In this document: piece by piece, positions 44,145 to 55,423 of the stretch | Numbering within the stretch: the stretch's first letter is position 1 | Layout of the letters: the number at the start of each line of letters is the position of its first letter | From: Heligmosomoides polygyrus polygyrus | Taxonomy: Eukaryota > Nematoda > Chromadorea > Rhabditida > Heligmosomidae | DNA: 64,000 bases | Assembly: GCA_947396885.1 (NCBI GenBank) | Contig: OX377203.1 | Span: 4,278,001 to 4,342,000 of the forward strand | Direction: 5' to 3' | The notes under the pieces: model-generated | Seen by the model: the letters and a program-made list of their open reading frames with translations, nothing else | Database searches by the model: none | What the model was told of the DNA's origin: nothing | Position numbers and translations under genes: made by a program

Positions 44145-44925
44145 GTATACAATTTTCACGTCAAATTGAATACTTTCAAAATCAAACTGGCACCTTTCGA
44201 ATCAAGATGAACACTCTTCTAAGCAGGGTTGGCGCTTCTGAAGTCGAAGTGAACATCTTCCAAATCAAAACGGTGGTGTTTCAGAGTAAATTAGAGACTC
44301 TCAGAGGGTGCGAGAGTAATTTTCTTTTGTCCAAGGAAAATTTAGTACGACTCTTTTGAAATCATTTAAATTCAGCCATCCCAAAAAGTGAACGCATTGC
44401 TGGAAATTCTTTGAAATTTTTATTTTTTTTACGGAAATTAATTATCAAAATTCATTTTAAAGTCCAGCAAACGATTTTTTAGTGCTAAAAAAGCAGATCG
44501 CGGCATGCATCCCTCCAGTACGTTGGAATTTTCATTTGACGGATAGCAAAAAATTCTGTTTGCGTGAGTTACACACTTGTTAACGGTCGGTACAACAAAA
44601 ATATTTGTGGAAAAAAAAACTTAAATTAGGGCGGCTGAATTCTAAAAAAGTCCTTAAAAGTTTTGCTAAATTTTCCTGGGTCAAAAGGTTTTTCTCCAAC
44701 TTTCTCGAAGGTTCTCTAGTGAAATGTGGAAGGAGCTCACTTTAGTTTAAAAGATGTTCATTTCCATTTAAAGCTTTTCGTGTGTCAGGCTTGCTTAGAA
44801 GAGTGTTTAATTTTTCAAATGTTTTTTTTTGTTTCAAAATTCTCAATTTGGTATGAAAAGTGCCATATTTTATTTGATTTTTTAAGTGTACTTGTTGACG
44901 TCATAATGGTTTAAGTACATGTGTA
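44145..44925. mobile_element. Foldback-like element
   Basis: Left arm: ATTTTCACGTCAAATTGAAT then repeated TTCAAAATCAAACTGGCACC-type units. Right arm (44735-44900): GTTTAAAAGATGTTCATTTC, CAATTTGGTATGAAAAGTGC in mirror orientation. It has the same family centre motif (CGCGGCATGCATC, ATTTTCATTTGACGGATAGC) as the other copies but is more decayed. Confidence 0.5.
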
Positions 44926-44954
44926 GCTATTGGATTTTCGTTTCGGAGTCGCGT

Positions 44955-45240
44955 GTAGAGGGGCGCGTGTAGTGCAGTGGGAGGAGGCGCGACTGTCGCG
45001 TGCACCCGATACCAGGTTCCTGGTTCGGATTTACCGCCCAGGCCAACCAAGCCTTCCATCCCTCCGAGGTGGATTGCTAACAGACTGGTCTGAGAGGGAA
45101 AACCACTGATTTGTTCATCGGCTAGTCACCGCAAGCCATTCTATGGCCAAATACGCATTCAACACGCCTTCACGACATCTCGTAGAAGTAGAATACGTGG
45201 CGCATCCCAGAAAGGATTGAGTAACGCCGTCCTTTATCCT
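44955..45240 (+). repeat. tRNA-SINE copy just upstream of exon 2
   Basis: GGCGCGTGTAGTGCAGTGGG and CTGGTTCGGATTTACCGCCC mark the box-A and box-B regions. The tail CTCGTAGAAGTAGAATACGT, GGCGCATCCC, GAGTAACGCCGTCCTTTATC is complete and ends in TTATCC repeats. It lies about 90 bp before the PH exon, in sense orientation. Confidence 0.75.
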
Positions 45241-45331
45241 TATTATCCTTTAGTCCGTAGAGCGCGAAGAAATTTGGAGTAAAAAGGCGTGTTGATAGGT
45301 GATGAACAATTTTTGAAGTCATATTTTTCAG

Positions 45332-45433
45332 TGAAGAAAAAGCTGGTTGGCTGAACAAATGGACGAACTACATAAAAGGCTATCGACAGCGGTGGTTTGT
45401 GCTCGACTCGGCAGCAGTACTCAGTTATTACAG
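45332..45433 (+). CDS. OSBP-like gene, exon 2: N-terminal half of the PH domain
   Basis: It encodes EEKAGWLNKWTNYIKGYRQR followed by WFVLDSAAVLSYY, the first three strands of an OSBP-class PH domain. The GW-L-KWTNYIKGY-RWFVL signature is characteristic of OSBP/ORP4 and is tighter than a generic PH match. The acceptor is TTTTTCAG (45331) and the donor CAG/GTAATT (45434). It enters completing a codon with one base and leaves in phase 2, so it can be included or skipped between two phase-2 exon ends. In this family the PH domain binds phosphoinositides and Arf1 at Golgi/ER contacts. The basic residues of the K-GY-RQRW loop are retained, in slightly altered order. Confidence 0.9.
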
Positions 45434-45679
45434 GTAATTTCCAGCATAAATTATCCTTTTCGGCTTACTTCCTTAGGTGGATGCACTTTCGATTCGTTTT
45501 TTTTTTCTCCTAAGTTTGTCAGTAAATTTGAAAGTTTCTGGTGTTTTATTGTTTTTATCAGCAGTTAGCCTGAGCCTCGCCCCGGAATTAATTAGTTCTC
45601 GATCGATATGGATCGATTCTGTCTGGTTCATCGTGAGTTCTGCCAGTGACCAGTATATTGGCAGGAATTAGGTCTCAAA

Positions 45680-45935
45680 AGATGATGGTAAAGTTCCTAG
45701 TCGCGAATGTGAGCAGCATTGCTAGGTTGGAGCGTGCCAGCCAATCAGATCGCATCGAATGGACGTGTCAGTCAGATGACGTGTACAGCCGTGTAGCAAT
45801 CAGGACGCCGACCATGGCAAGAATCAGTCAATCACAGTACCGACCGTTCACGTCCTCTCTGATTGGTACGCTCATTTGATGCGATCGACGTATTTTAAGC
45901 TCCCAGTGCTGCTCAAATTCACGACTAGGACCAAA
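45680..45935. repeat. CCAATCAG-family palindrome
   Basis: TTCCTAGTCGCGAATGTGAG followed by CAGCATTG is mirrored by CAGTGCTGCTCAAATTCACG, ACTAGGA. CCAGCCAATCAGATCGCATC pairs with the region GATTGGTACGCTCATTTGAT. It is one of the clearest copies of this family. Confidence 0.6.
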
Positions 45936-46256
45936 TTTTGTCCAAATCGGTGATGTCGATCGATTCTTTTGGTGTGTCGATATTATTCCTTTCAGGGAGA
46001 GCCTTTCTAGCGGCCATTTTTTTTTATCTGAATCGATAATTTCCGCAAATAAGCGATGCAGCCCCTCGGGTGGTCTCTAATTCTGCGCGGCTGGACAATG
46101 AGCGCGTACTTGCATGACTCCCACCAGGCCAAGCAAACGTCGATAATATCGATCGATATTGGTCAATCATTCGGTACGCTTGCCACCTAGCAAAGCCCGT
46201 TCAGCGCTCGTCGTACTCGCATCAATCGATAGCATTTGTCATGTGATCGACGTTCT

Positions 46257-46370
46257 AGGGCCGGATTCATCAAAGTTACTGCAGTAACCTTAACGGAGAA
46301 TTGTAAGCGAAAGATCAGATAACGCGGCCTATCAAGCGACGCACTAACTTTGATGAATCCGGCCCCTGTT
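46257..46370. mobile_element. Hairpin MITE, 'TTCATCAA' family
   Basis: GGGCCGGATTCATCAAAGTT at the left is mirrored by AACTTTGATGAATCCGGCCC at the right, with CAGATAACGCGGCCTATCAA inside. Perfect 20-bp ends. 46371-46837 contains no recognised feature apart from a possible SINE-tail remnant near 46590. Confidence 0.75.
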
Positions 46371-46837
46371 CTTCTTCTATCGATGCGCTGTGTAGTCCAT
46401 TCAGCGGTCATTAATTTTGCGCAGATGAACAGACGGACAAACCGAGATGTTTGCATGACACTCGATACAGTGTGTCAGTTTCAGCAGAAATCGGAAAACA
46501 GTGTCGTTTTAACACCACATACCCTCGATATATTGGCCGCTCCAGATTCATCCAAAATTATGAACATCGTGTCTGCGATATTACCTAAAAGTGGAATGCG
46601 TGGCGCATTCCTGAATACCTAAGGGGAATGAACTAAAGGGAGAGTGAAACTTATGCAGTCTACTTCGTCAAGAGCTATTAGTAGATGGAGACCCGTAAAC
46701 GATGTTAGCCTCCTCCGATTGATGATTGCTTTTTATTAATTTTTTATCCATTTTTATTCATTTTTCATTCCATTTTTATGGAAATAGCTACGACACACTT
46801 CGAAGGCATGGACTGACGCCAGTTGTTCTCCCTTTGT

Positions 46838-48000
46838 ACTATTCTCACGTCAAATTGGACGCTTAGAGAGAACGTTTTTCAAATTAAAATGACCTTCAGA
46901 AAGGTTAAACTACAGACTCTTCAAGATGGTTAGAATAATTCTTTCTTGAAGGAAAATTTGGCACAACATTCTTTAAAATTTTTTAGTTGCCCGATGAGCT
47001 AAATATTCGAATCAAAATTATTATTATTTTTGTTTATTTTTCTATTAAATTTTCTATCCATTTTTCATTCCATTGTTATTTTCTGTTTTTATTTATTTAC
47101 CTTCTGATAAAAATTGTTGTTTACTTGTTTCCCGATGGGATAAATATTCTAATCAAAATTATTATTATCTATTTTTGTTTATTTTTTGTTAAATTTTTAT
47201 TCATTTTTATTCCATTCTTATTTTTATTCTATTTTTATTTATTTATCCTTTGATAAAAATTATTGTTGCTTACTTAATTATTTGAGAAAAAAATTATAAA
47301 TTAAACTTAATTTTGATCTGCAACGAGGTAGCAATAGTATAGTGTATTGGTGGAATAGATCGCACCACACGCTCGGTTAGCTTGTAGCGAATTTATTTGA
47401 TTGATAGTGTAGAGTGCTGCTTACATGGACCATCAAAGTGAGGATATGTGTGTTTTTTACAATTATATTGTTTGCATGGGTCGGTCACAGGTGTTAAATT
47501 CCATGACAACAGAAATTTCGCTATCAATCGAATAAAAAACGCCACGTGTTGAACGACGGCATGGCGCTATCTCTTCCTTTTGGCACTAAGGCTCCGTTTA
47601 TACTTCGGACGCCGAGCGACGCGACGGCATGTATAATGGCCAAATTGATCGAGCGACGCGATCGATCAATTTGGCTATTATACAGGCCGTCGCGTCGCTC
47701 GGCGTCGAAGCATAAACGGGCCCTAAAGCCATCTCTATGCCGCCTTCTTGGACCTTAAACCATGATTTTTTCCCAAAAAATGGGAATTTTATAAAATCAG
47801 GAACAATTCGTTCAATTGGTTAGGTGAATTAATACTTCAAAGAAGTTTATACTAAAATTTTCATTGAACAAAAAAAAATCAATTAATTTTTCCTCTAGTT
47901 TAATGTGAAAGGATTGCGGTTTGATATGGAAGATGTTGAGTTTTGATTTTAAAATCGTTAGATTTATTTAGAAGAGTGTCCAATTTGACGTGAAAATATG
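46838..48000. mobile_element. Foldback-like element with nested MITE
   Basis: The left end has TCTCACGTCAAATTGGACGC and the right end AGAGTGTCCAATTTGACGTG, in mirror orientation. The centre (ATTTGATTGATAGTGTAGAG, CTATCAATCGAATAAAAAAC) is shared with 10.1 and 27.9 kb. The left third (46990-47270) is a local duplication of TATTTTTATTC-like DNA. A Harbinger-like MITE at 47590 is inserted. Confidence 0.6.
47590..47723. mobile_element. Harbinger-like MITE with TAA duplication
   Basis: TAA at 47587-47589 and 47724-47726. Ends GGCTCCGTTTATACTTCGGA and GTCGAAGCATAAACGGGCCC. The inner arms GCCAAATTGATCGAGCGACG and CGATCAATTTGGC pair, giving an almost complete hairpin. Confidence 0.8.
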
Positions 48001-48486
48001 GTATTCATATACTGAACATTCCCTTCATTGTCACCGGGTTTCGATGGCTTTTCGGCTTGGAGGTAAAATGCGGGGCTTTACAGAGCTCTTAGCAACGAGT
48101 ACCATTATCCCCGGCGTAGATGGCACGACTCTTATGAAGAATATGCTCGTAAGAGGGGGTTTCTGACATCCATTTACGCTCCACAGAACGATCATCCCCT
48201 AATGGCCGAGCTCTACGGCTAACGACTTAGCGCTAGAGCTGGTCAGAAGGAAAGGAGAGGCCTGGGAGCTTCCAAGAGACGAAAAAAGGTCGGCTCTGTG
48301 CCGTCTTATTCGACTCATCTGCTCTTCCTACGATGAGGAACCTGACTGCTACGAAAACAGGATGAACACACGAGCCAGCGCCAATGGCATATCTATTTGA
48401 CCTTACCGCGTGCCAAAATTGCCCGGCAGTTAGACTGAGTGCAGTTTCCACGAAGAAGTCCGAATAACGCGTTGATGGGCGTCTTG

Positions 48487-48627
48487 GGGCCAGATCCATC
48501 AACCGCTTATCGGTCGGTAACGATGAAAAGTACCGCCAGAACACCTGATATGGCGTTCACCAGCTCGGTATTTGGCGGTATTTTCACCGTTAGAGGGCGG
48601 TAAGCGGTTGATGAATCTGATCCTGGT
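48487..48627. mobile_element. Hairpin MITE, 'TTCATCAACCGCTTA' family
   Basis: GGGGCCAGATCCATCAACCG with CTTATCGG-GGTAACG at the left. The right arm GTATTTTCACCGTTAGAGGG continues to CGGTAAGCGGTTGATGAATC. 48001-48486 before it is unassigned. Confidence 0.72.
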
Positions 48628-48794
48628 GTTTTTCCGACATTATTTGGAGTCCAATCAGTTAGAACTGGTGTGGTTCAACGATCAGAGACGCAGCCGCTTG
48701 GGCCAAGTCGTCGAAAATTAGGTGGGCCAAGAATGTAATGAGCGTCGCTGACATATAGACATATAGACATTCATAGTTTCATTTTGCGGTGTTA

Positions 48795-48928
48795 GGCCCC
48801 GTTTATACTTCGTCGCGGCGCGACGCGATGGCCACGCAATGAAGCCAAATTGATCGATCGCGTCGCACAATCAATATGGCCACCATACGTGGCGTCGCGT
48901 CGCGCCGCGACAAAGTATAAACGGGGCC
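48795..48928. mobile_element. Harbinger-like MITE with TTA duplication
   Basis: TTA at 48792-48794 and 48929-48931. Ends GGCCCCGTTTATACTTCGTC and GACAAAGTATAAACGGGGCC, continuing through GCGGCGCGACGCGA and its complement. Confidence 0.85.
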
Positions 48929-49714
48929 TTACATCTACACTTTCGTTAGTTTACCAACCACGTGGTGTGCTTTTAGAATGAGTTTGCCATAAAAACAGGT
49001 ACTAGTCGGGATTTGGCCTACAAAGGGAGTCTGGGAGGCATCTCACCATGTGAATCGCATCGAATTGATCTTCCACTCGGAAGATGTTTGCGGTCGGTTG
49101 TCCGACTAGGTGTGGTAAGGGACGACGCGTTGCCGCCTCTCCATGTAGGCCACATTAACGACTAGTACTCTGTAGGTGAAATCCGTGAGTGGAGTTGAGA
49201 AATCCGCTTCCATAGCATCAAGCTGTCTCCCCTGTTCGGCAAGTATAACGCGCTACCATCGTGTGTGGTCCGCACTCGTTTAAGGTTCGGATCCCGGCCA
49301 CAGCAACCAAGCCTTCCATATCTGCTGGGTCCGCTGGACTAAAGCCATAGCCACCTGAATTCTGCAGTTTCTCGGAAGATCAGCTGGGATCCATCAGAAT
49401 ATTGTTCGGACTGCTCTCTGAAAGTTGAGAAGGAGAGATGTGGCTCTCTTTGTCTCTCTCCACTGACGAGGACACATTGAGCCACTCTGGCACAGTGAAG
49501 AGAGGAGGAATGGTGACGTCACTAGCATTCCCTGTCGCCTTGAGACAGCTATACCAGCTGTCGTTCTGTTGATCATCGAGTTGATCGAGTGGGCGCCAGC
49601 AGCGTCTCCATTCGTCCCTGTCGCGTGCCAGAATGCTCCAATGGATCCTCGAGGGACACGAAGAATGTCACATCATTCGTTCAGCGCTGTCACGAAGAAG
49701 TCCGACCAAGGGTG
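48929..49714. other. Unassigned, with a weak SINE remnant
   Basis: Near 49245-49325, GTGTGTGGTCCGCACTCG and CGGCCACAGCAACCAAGCCT suggest an eroded tRNA-SINE. 49060-49160 has CCAATCAG-family phrases (GTAGGCCACATTAACGACTA). No gene seen. Confidence 0.35.
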
Positions 49715-51575
49715 TGCGTTTCCGATAAATCGTTAGATTTCGTTGAAAGGTATAGATAGCTGCGTAGTACGGTTTCAGCCGAAAAATATCAGTGGGATCG
49801 TTTTATGTGCCATCTTCGCGACAAGTGAGCACCTTCAAATGAAACCTTTTAAACTTTCTGAATCTTGACAATTTTCGAAACAGCGAAAACAGAAATAAAC
49901 GCCTTCCAGATCAAATTATTAAAATATCAAAAATTATTTCAACAGCCTTTCAGAATCATTCTCATACTATTGTATTAGGTTGTCCCATAAGTCCCCGCCG
50001 TTTTTTTTTTCAACGATTCACTGCAGATTTCGCCGGCGGTCTCTCGCATATCGCTGCATAGCTTTCGAAAGAGAATGATTTGCTGTATCAGAACATGTAT
50101 TGCATTTCTTTTTTCGTCATGAAATTTGTCAATTTTTAGGTCGTTGAAGCGAAAAAAGAAAAGTGAAAAAGTAGCCATTTGCGCACTTGTTCTCTCCGCT
50201 TAGGTTTGTAATTTTTGCGCAGTTTTATAGCATTTGGAAGACAGTGTCCTGTACTACAAGAATATGTGTTGGTCCTATTTTCCCACTCGTCCTTTATTGA
50301 TGTTTAGTCCATCAAATTGGGAATTCCGACTTTCCCGTCCGAATTTTTACCGACAGCTCTTGCTCTGGGGTGGACTTTTTTGCTTGATGTTATATGTCGT
50401 TTAGAAGAGGATGTCTTGCTCAGTAAGAATTTGTGTCGCGTTTATTGGCTCCCGCTGATTTCTGTCGAATATCAACAACTGAAGAAGGAGAAGGAGTTGT
50501 TGGTGAAGACTATTCTTCTCTTTTTGGCATTTTGTTGATATTCAATAGAAATCAATAAACGCGACACATATTCTCATAGAGCAAGGAATTTTCTTTGGAA
50601 TGACATATAAAATCAACCCAAAAAGTCCAACCACAGAGCAGGAGCTGTCGGCAAAAACAACCATCCTCCTTCGAACGTCCCAATTTGATGACCTAAAAAT
50701 CAATAAAGTGCAAGTGAGAAAACAGAACCAACACATATTCTTGTAGTACAGAACATTGTCTTCCAAGTGCTATAAGAAACTGCGCAAAAAATTACAAACC
50801 TAAGCAGAGAGAACAAGTGCGGAAATAGCTACTTTTTCACTTTTACACTTTTCACTTCAACGACCTAAAAATTGAAAAAATTCATGATGAAAAAGAAATG
50901 CAATATATGTTCTGATAGAGCAAATCATTCTCTTTCGAAAGCTATGCAGCGCTATGCAAGAGACCGCCGGCGAAATCTGCAGTGAATCGTTGAAAAAAAC
51001 GGCAGGGACTTATGGGACAACCTAATATAAAGTAACAATATTGGAAAATTTTTCCTAAGAATAGGAAAAAGGTTGTTGAAATGATTTTTTAATAATTTAG
51101 TTTTAAAGGCACTCGTTTCTACTTGGAAGTTATTCAGCTTGATTTCGAAAGTTTTCAAAATTCAAGAAGTTTCAAAGATTTAATATGAAAGTGCCCGCCT
51201 GTCGTGAAGATAGTACATAAGACGGTCACATTGACATTTTTTTAAAATGAAACAATACTACGTAGATACTATATTTGTGCTCGAATGACCTATCCAGGTA
51301 GGCATTCGGACGATTTTCTTTCGAATTAGAACACTCGAATTCGAATATTGAAAAATCTCGTTTTTTGTATTCGAATGTTCAAAAAGGAATGTATTCGATT
51401 ATTCAAATCATCGCGTTTTTGAATGTATTTAATTCGAATGTTCAAAAAATCGCGTTTTATTTGAAATTTGTGAGCATTCGGAACCACTCGAATATTCGAA
51501 GAAATTTCGAGAGCACAACTGGAGTAGCTACTTATAGTTTTTAACGAAATTTAACGATTTCACGGAAACGAACGC
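49715..51575. mobile_element. Palindromic element enclosing a mariner-type MITE
   Basis: The left arm GTGTGCGTTTCCGATAAATC and AGATTTCGTTGAAAGGTATA are mirrored by AACGAAATTTAACGATTTCA, CGGAAACGAACGCC at 51546-51575. The inner arms TTCAAATGAAACCTTT and GACAAGTG-type sequences pair with 51185-51215. The 1.05-kb element 49975-51025 sits in its centre. 51300-51490 adds an AT-rich TTCGAATATTC tandem-like region. Confidence 0.55.
49975..51025. mobile_element. 1.05-kb palindromic mariner-type MITE (copy 2)
   Basis: TA at 49973-49974 and 51026-51027. Ends TTAGGTTGTCCCATAAGTCC and GGACTTATGGGACAACCTAA. The arms pair over most of their length, as in copy 1. Two inner hairpins carry GCGTTTATTGGCTCCCGCTG-type sequence. 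Confidence 0.85.
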
Positions 51576-51868
51576 CTCTGAATACGACCAACGCGTTGGT
51601 GGACGGCCTGTTCTTCCTTTGACATCCAGTCGGTGACGGCTCTCGCAGAGCGGATGTCTGCGAAATGCATTACATGGCCGGCCTACCTAATTTTCGACGA
51701 CTTGGCCCATGCAACAGCGTTCCTGCTTCTGGAACATCGACAAAACTCGGATCATCAAAGACCTCGGATTCAGACTGTGGCCGGGATGACTATGAAAGGG
51801 AGAAGGCAGCCTTTGTGATGTGACGATGATTCACGAACTATCGTGTATTGAAGTGTTCCTGAAAAGAT

Positions 51869-53150
51869 GAATTGCAGTTCGACACGTCGCTTGTCATCGA
51901 GTTTCCATCTCCTCTGCGAATTCTCCTGATTTGCATGGTCACAAAGGCTCTAAAAGAGAAGCGGCTGCGTCATACGGCGGCTTCAGCGTCGGTTCGCTTC
52001 GTTTCTACAGACCAACGCCCCAAAAGGAAGTTTTCAACGAAGAAAGGTCATTGTCGAGTCGTCTATGGCACGGATCCTAGAGAACGTCAATCGATTTTTT
52101 GTGTTTCTGAGGACCGTAAAACGCGGCGGTTGGAATGCACGGCTTATCCCACAGATTTATGTATGGCTAGTATGGCTAGTTGCGCTAGCGAATGTCACAA
52201 GAGAGTTATGGTGGACATCTGTTTTCAATAATCTCCATGCGTCCGTGCATCCATCCGTGTGTCCGTCCGAGCAAAAATAATGGCCGACTGGTCGGCTTCG
52301 TAGCGTCGTTCGTTCAGGGTGTGGTACCACTGGTACCAACACCGCGTGTTGAAATATTTTCCAAGAACTGGGGTGAATTGCAGTTCGACACGTCGCTTGT
52401 CATCGAGTTTCCATCTTTTCTGCAATTTCTCTTGAATTGTATGGTCACAAAGGCTCTAAAAGGGAAGCCGCTCCGTCATACGGGGGCGTCAGCGTCGATT
52501 CTCTTCGTCTCTCAGGCCAACGCCCAAAAGGGAGTTTTCATCGAAGAGAGGCCATTGTCGAGCCGTCTATGGCACGGATCATAGAGAGTGTCAATCGATT
52601 TTTGTGTTTCTGAAGACCGAAAAGCGCGACGATTGGAATGCACGGCTTATCCCACGGATTTATGTATGACTAGTATGGTTAGTTGCGCTAGCGAATGTCA
52701 CAAGAGAGTTATGGTGGACATCTGTTTTCAATAATCTCCATGCGTCCGTGCATCCATCCTTGTGTCCGTCCGAGCAAAAATAATGGCCGACTGGTCGGCT
52801 TCGTAGCGTCGTTCGTTCAGGGTGTGGTACCACTGGTATCAACACCGCGTGTTGAAATATCTTCCAAGAACTGAGGTGAATTGCAGTTCGACATGCCGTT
52901 TGTCATCGAGTTTCCATATATTTTCCGATTTCTCCTGATTTCTATGGTCACAAAGGCCCTAAACGGGAAGCGGCCGGGTCATACGAAGGCGTCAGCGTCG
53001 GTTGTCTCCATTTCTATGGGCTAATGCCCCAGAAGAGAGTTTTCAACGAAGAAAGGCCATGACATCTCTTTTTACCTAGTCTCCATGCGTCCGTGCATTC
53101 GTGCGTCTGTCCGAGCAAAAATAATGGCCGACTGGTCGGCTTCTTAGCGT
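51869..53150 (+). repeat. Tandem repeat, ~505-bp unit, about 2.5 copies
   Basis: GAATTGCAGTTCGACACGTC starts units at 51869, 52375 and 52878. Each continues through GGTCACAAAGGC, AACGCCC-AAAAGG, GAATGTCACAAGAGAGTTAT and CGAGCAAAAATAATGGCCGA. The third unit is internally shortened. It ends about 250 bp before the GC-rich region ahead of alternative exon 1b. The CCGTGTGTCCGTCC phrase recurs near 61210. Confidence 0.85.
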
Positions 53151-53399
53151 CACTCCTTCATGGCACGGTACTAGCTATTGGTAACTATTTTCGAATTGCT
53201 TGGAATAGGTATCGCGGATAAGCCATGCATTCCGATTGCGACCTTTTAGATAGTACGAGCCGAAGTAATTGATTGCTCATCCTCCTCACGAGGTGAAATA
53301 CGGGTGACAGCTTTGGAAATTTGCTTCAGAAAGGCCATCAGATGTCGTCGAGCTGCCTACGGATTCTGAAGAACATCGTCTCCCAGAGAATGTGGAGCG

Positions 53400-54069
53400 T
53401 TGGTTCAGATGGTGTGCTGTATGACCGACGTGAAGCGTCCGTGGCGACCCGACGTTGCCGGTTTAGTCGCTCGGCGGCGGCGGTCGATATGGCTGACAAC
53501 AGGTTCTACAAGTGTGTGCAGCAGCAGCAGCAGCAGCTTGCGCTACGCTACGCTACACTCGGCAAAAACCAACACAGACGGAAGATGAGCGAGGATTGTG
53601 GATGTCCCGATTGAGATCACAAGGCCAGCTAGGCAGCCAGCCAGCCGGACGGGAGACAGCGCTCGATATCGGCCAAACCGTCACCTCACCTTTGTCCCGT
53701 CGTCGTCCGCCTGTCGGTTCTGTGCTTATCGATCCGTGCACCACTGCACGGTGTACAGTGTTCTCCTCTATCAGCAGTGCTGATTCAACGCTCTTCGACT
53801 TCGTGTCGTGCGTGGCCATTGTGAGCAGCGGCGGCGACTCCTCGCTTCAGAACAACCACGACCAAATCACCGTCAGCGAGCAAAGGCGCTTGATGACGAC
53901 GTGCAGAACGTCGTCGTCCTCGTCCTCGTCGTCGAGCAATAAGAAGCAGTCCAGTCGTCGCCTCGGCAGCCTCACATCAGTCTGAAGTGATAACGGCGAC
54001 GCCCCTCCGGCCGCCGCTGCATTAAACGATCGTGGTGGCTGCGGCCGCGTAGCGCAGCGACGCACGAGC
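53400..54069 (+). promoter_or_regulatory. Likely alternative promoter / 5' UTR
   Basis: GC-rich, transposon-free DNA with trinucleotide runs (CAG at 53517-53540; CGTCCT at 53910-53935) leads into the ATG of exon 1b. The composition matches the region before exon 1a. An open frame of 157 codons (53512-53985) runs through it but is repeat-like in composition, and I do not call it a gene. Confidence 0.45.
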
Positions 54070-54224
54070 ATGGCGAGTCTTCGTGGACGGCTCCGCAAGG
54101 CGCGTAAACGCTTCGCCGCCTGCTACTTTCCGCTGTCGAGCCGCCGGAGGAGAAAGATCAGCAGCAGCGATGCCGACGTCTACACGTCCTCCCTCGCCTC
54201 CAGAAACGTCGAGCAGAATCACGT
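54070..54224 (+). CDS. OSBP-like gene, alternative first exon (1b)
   Basis: It encodes 51 residues beginning MASLRGRLRKARKRFAACYF, then a second basic run (SSRRRRKISSS) and a Ser/acidic tail. The ATG has A at -3 and G at +4. The exon ends ...AATCACGT before a perfect GTGAGT donor (54225), in phase 2, exactly as exon 1a. Both exons share a K-(S)-ARKR motif near the start. Because it lies downstream of exon 2, its transcript can only splice to 58460. That junction is in frame (V-SPSEVGQ) and would give a protein lacking PH strands 1-3. This is inferred from frame and signals; it could instead be the first exon of an unrelated gene. Confidence 0.5.
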
Positions 54225-54428
54225 GTGAGTTCCTCTCATCCGAAGCGCCTCGAAGCAGCCTATTCTCATCTCTTCGTTGTATGTATTTGTTTGTTTACAC
54301 GGATTGGATCGATCGTTCCATCCGCCGATACGTGCGCCAATAGTGCAGCACCTCCAGCTGCGTGCACGTGAATCTCGTTATCTGCTTCTTCGTCCCATTG
54401 CATCGGATTGAATGATGCCGTTGAACTA

Positions 54429-55421
54429 TTAGGCTGTCCATAAGTCCCCGCCGTTTTTTTCAACGATTCATTGCGGGATTCGCCGGCGGTCTCTTGCACA
54501 GCGCTGCATAGCTTTCGAAAGAGAATGATTTGCTCTATCAGAACTTGTATTGCACTTCTTTTTTCATCCTGAATTTTGTCAATTTTTTGGTCGTTGAAGT
54601 GAAAAGTGAAAAATGGCAATTTGCGCAGCCACTTCTCTCTGTTTAGTTTTGGAATTTTTGCGCAGTTTTTCATAGCATTTTGAAGATAATGATCTTTGCT
54701 ACAAGAACACGTGTTGGCTCTATTTGCTCACTGGCCCTTATTGATTTTTAGGCCATCAAATTGAGACGTCCGACTTTTCCGTCCGAATTTTTACCGACAG
54801 CTTCTGCTGTGTGGTAGGGCTTTTTTGCCTGGTGTTGTATGTCGATCGAAAGAGAATGTCTTGCTCTATAAGAATTTGTGTCGTGTTTAATGGCTCATGC
54901 TGATTTCTGTCGAATATCAAGAAAATTACAAAAAGGGAAAAATCATCTTCACCAACAACTCTTTCTCCTTGTTCAGTTGTTGATATTTGACAGAAATCAG
55001 CATGAGCCAATAAATGCGACACGGTTTCTTTCGAACGACGTATAAAACCAACCAAAAAAGTCCACTCCGGAGCAGGAGCTATCGGTAAAAATTCGGACGG
55101 AAAAGTTGGACCTCCCAATTTGATCACCTAGAAATCAATAAAGGACAAATGAGCAAATAGGACCAACACGTATTCTTGTAGTACAGAACATTGTCTTCCA
55201 AGTGCTATGAAAAACTGCGCAAATGGCTACTTTTTCACTTTTTCACTTTTCACTTCAACGACCTAAAAATTGACAAATTTCAGAATGAAAAAAGAAACGC
55301 AATACATGCTCTGATAGAGCAAATCATTCTCTTTCGAAAGCTTATAGAGCTATGCAAGAGACCGCCGGCGAAATCCGCAATGAAGCGTTGAAAAAACGGC
55401 GGGACTTATGGGACGACCTAA
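54429..55421. mobile_element. 0.99-kb palindromic mariner-type MITE (copy 3)
   Basis: TA at 54427-54428 and 55422-55423. Ends TTAGGCTGTCCATAAGTCCC and GGGACTTATGGGACGACCTAA-type sequence. Its right end abuts the TTAA of the next element. It starts about 200 bp after exon 1b. Confidence 0.82.
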
Positions 55422-55423
55422 TA

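Noticed and set aside
53512..53985. 157-codon open frame upstream of exon 1b
   Set aside because: Composition is driven by CAG/CGT trinucleotide runs. There is no domain and competing frames are equally open. Better read as 5' UTR or promoter DNA.
54070..54224. Exon 1b joined to exon 2 (45332)
   Set aside because: Exon 2 lies upstream of exon 1b on the same strand, so ordinary cis-splicing cannot join them. Only the 58460 acceptor is available.
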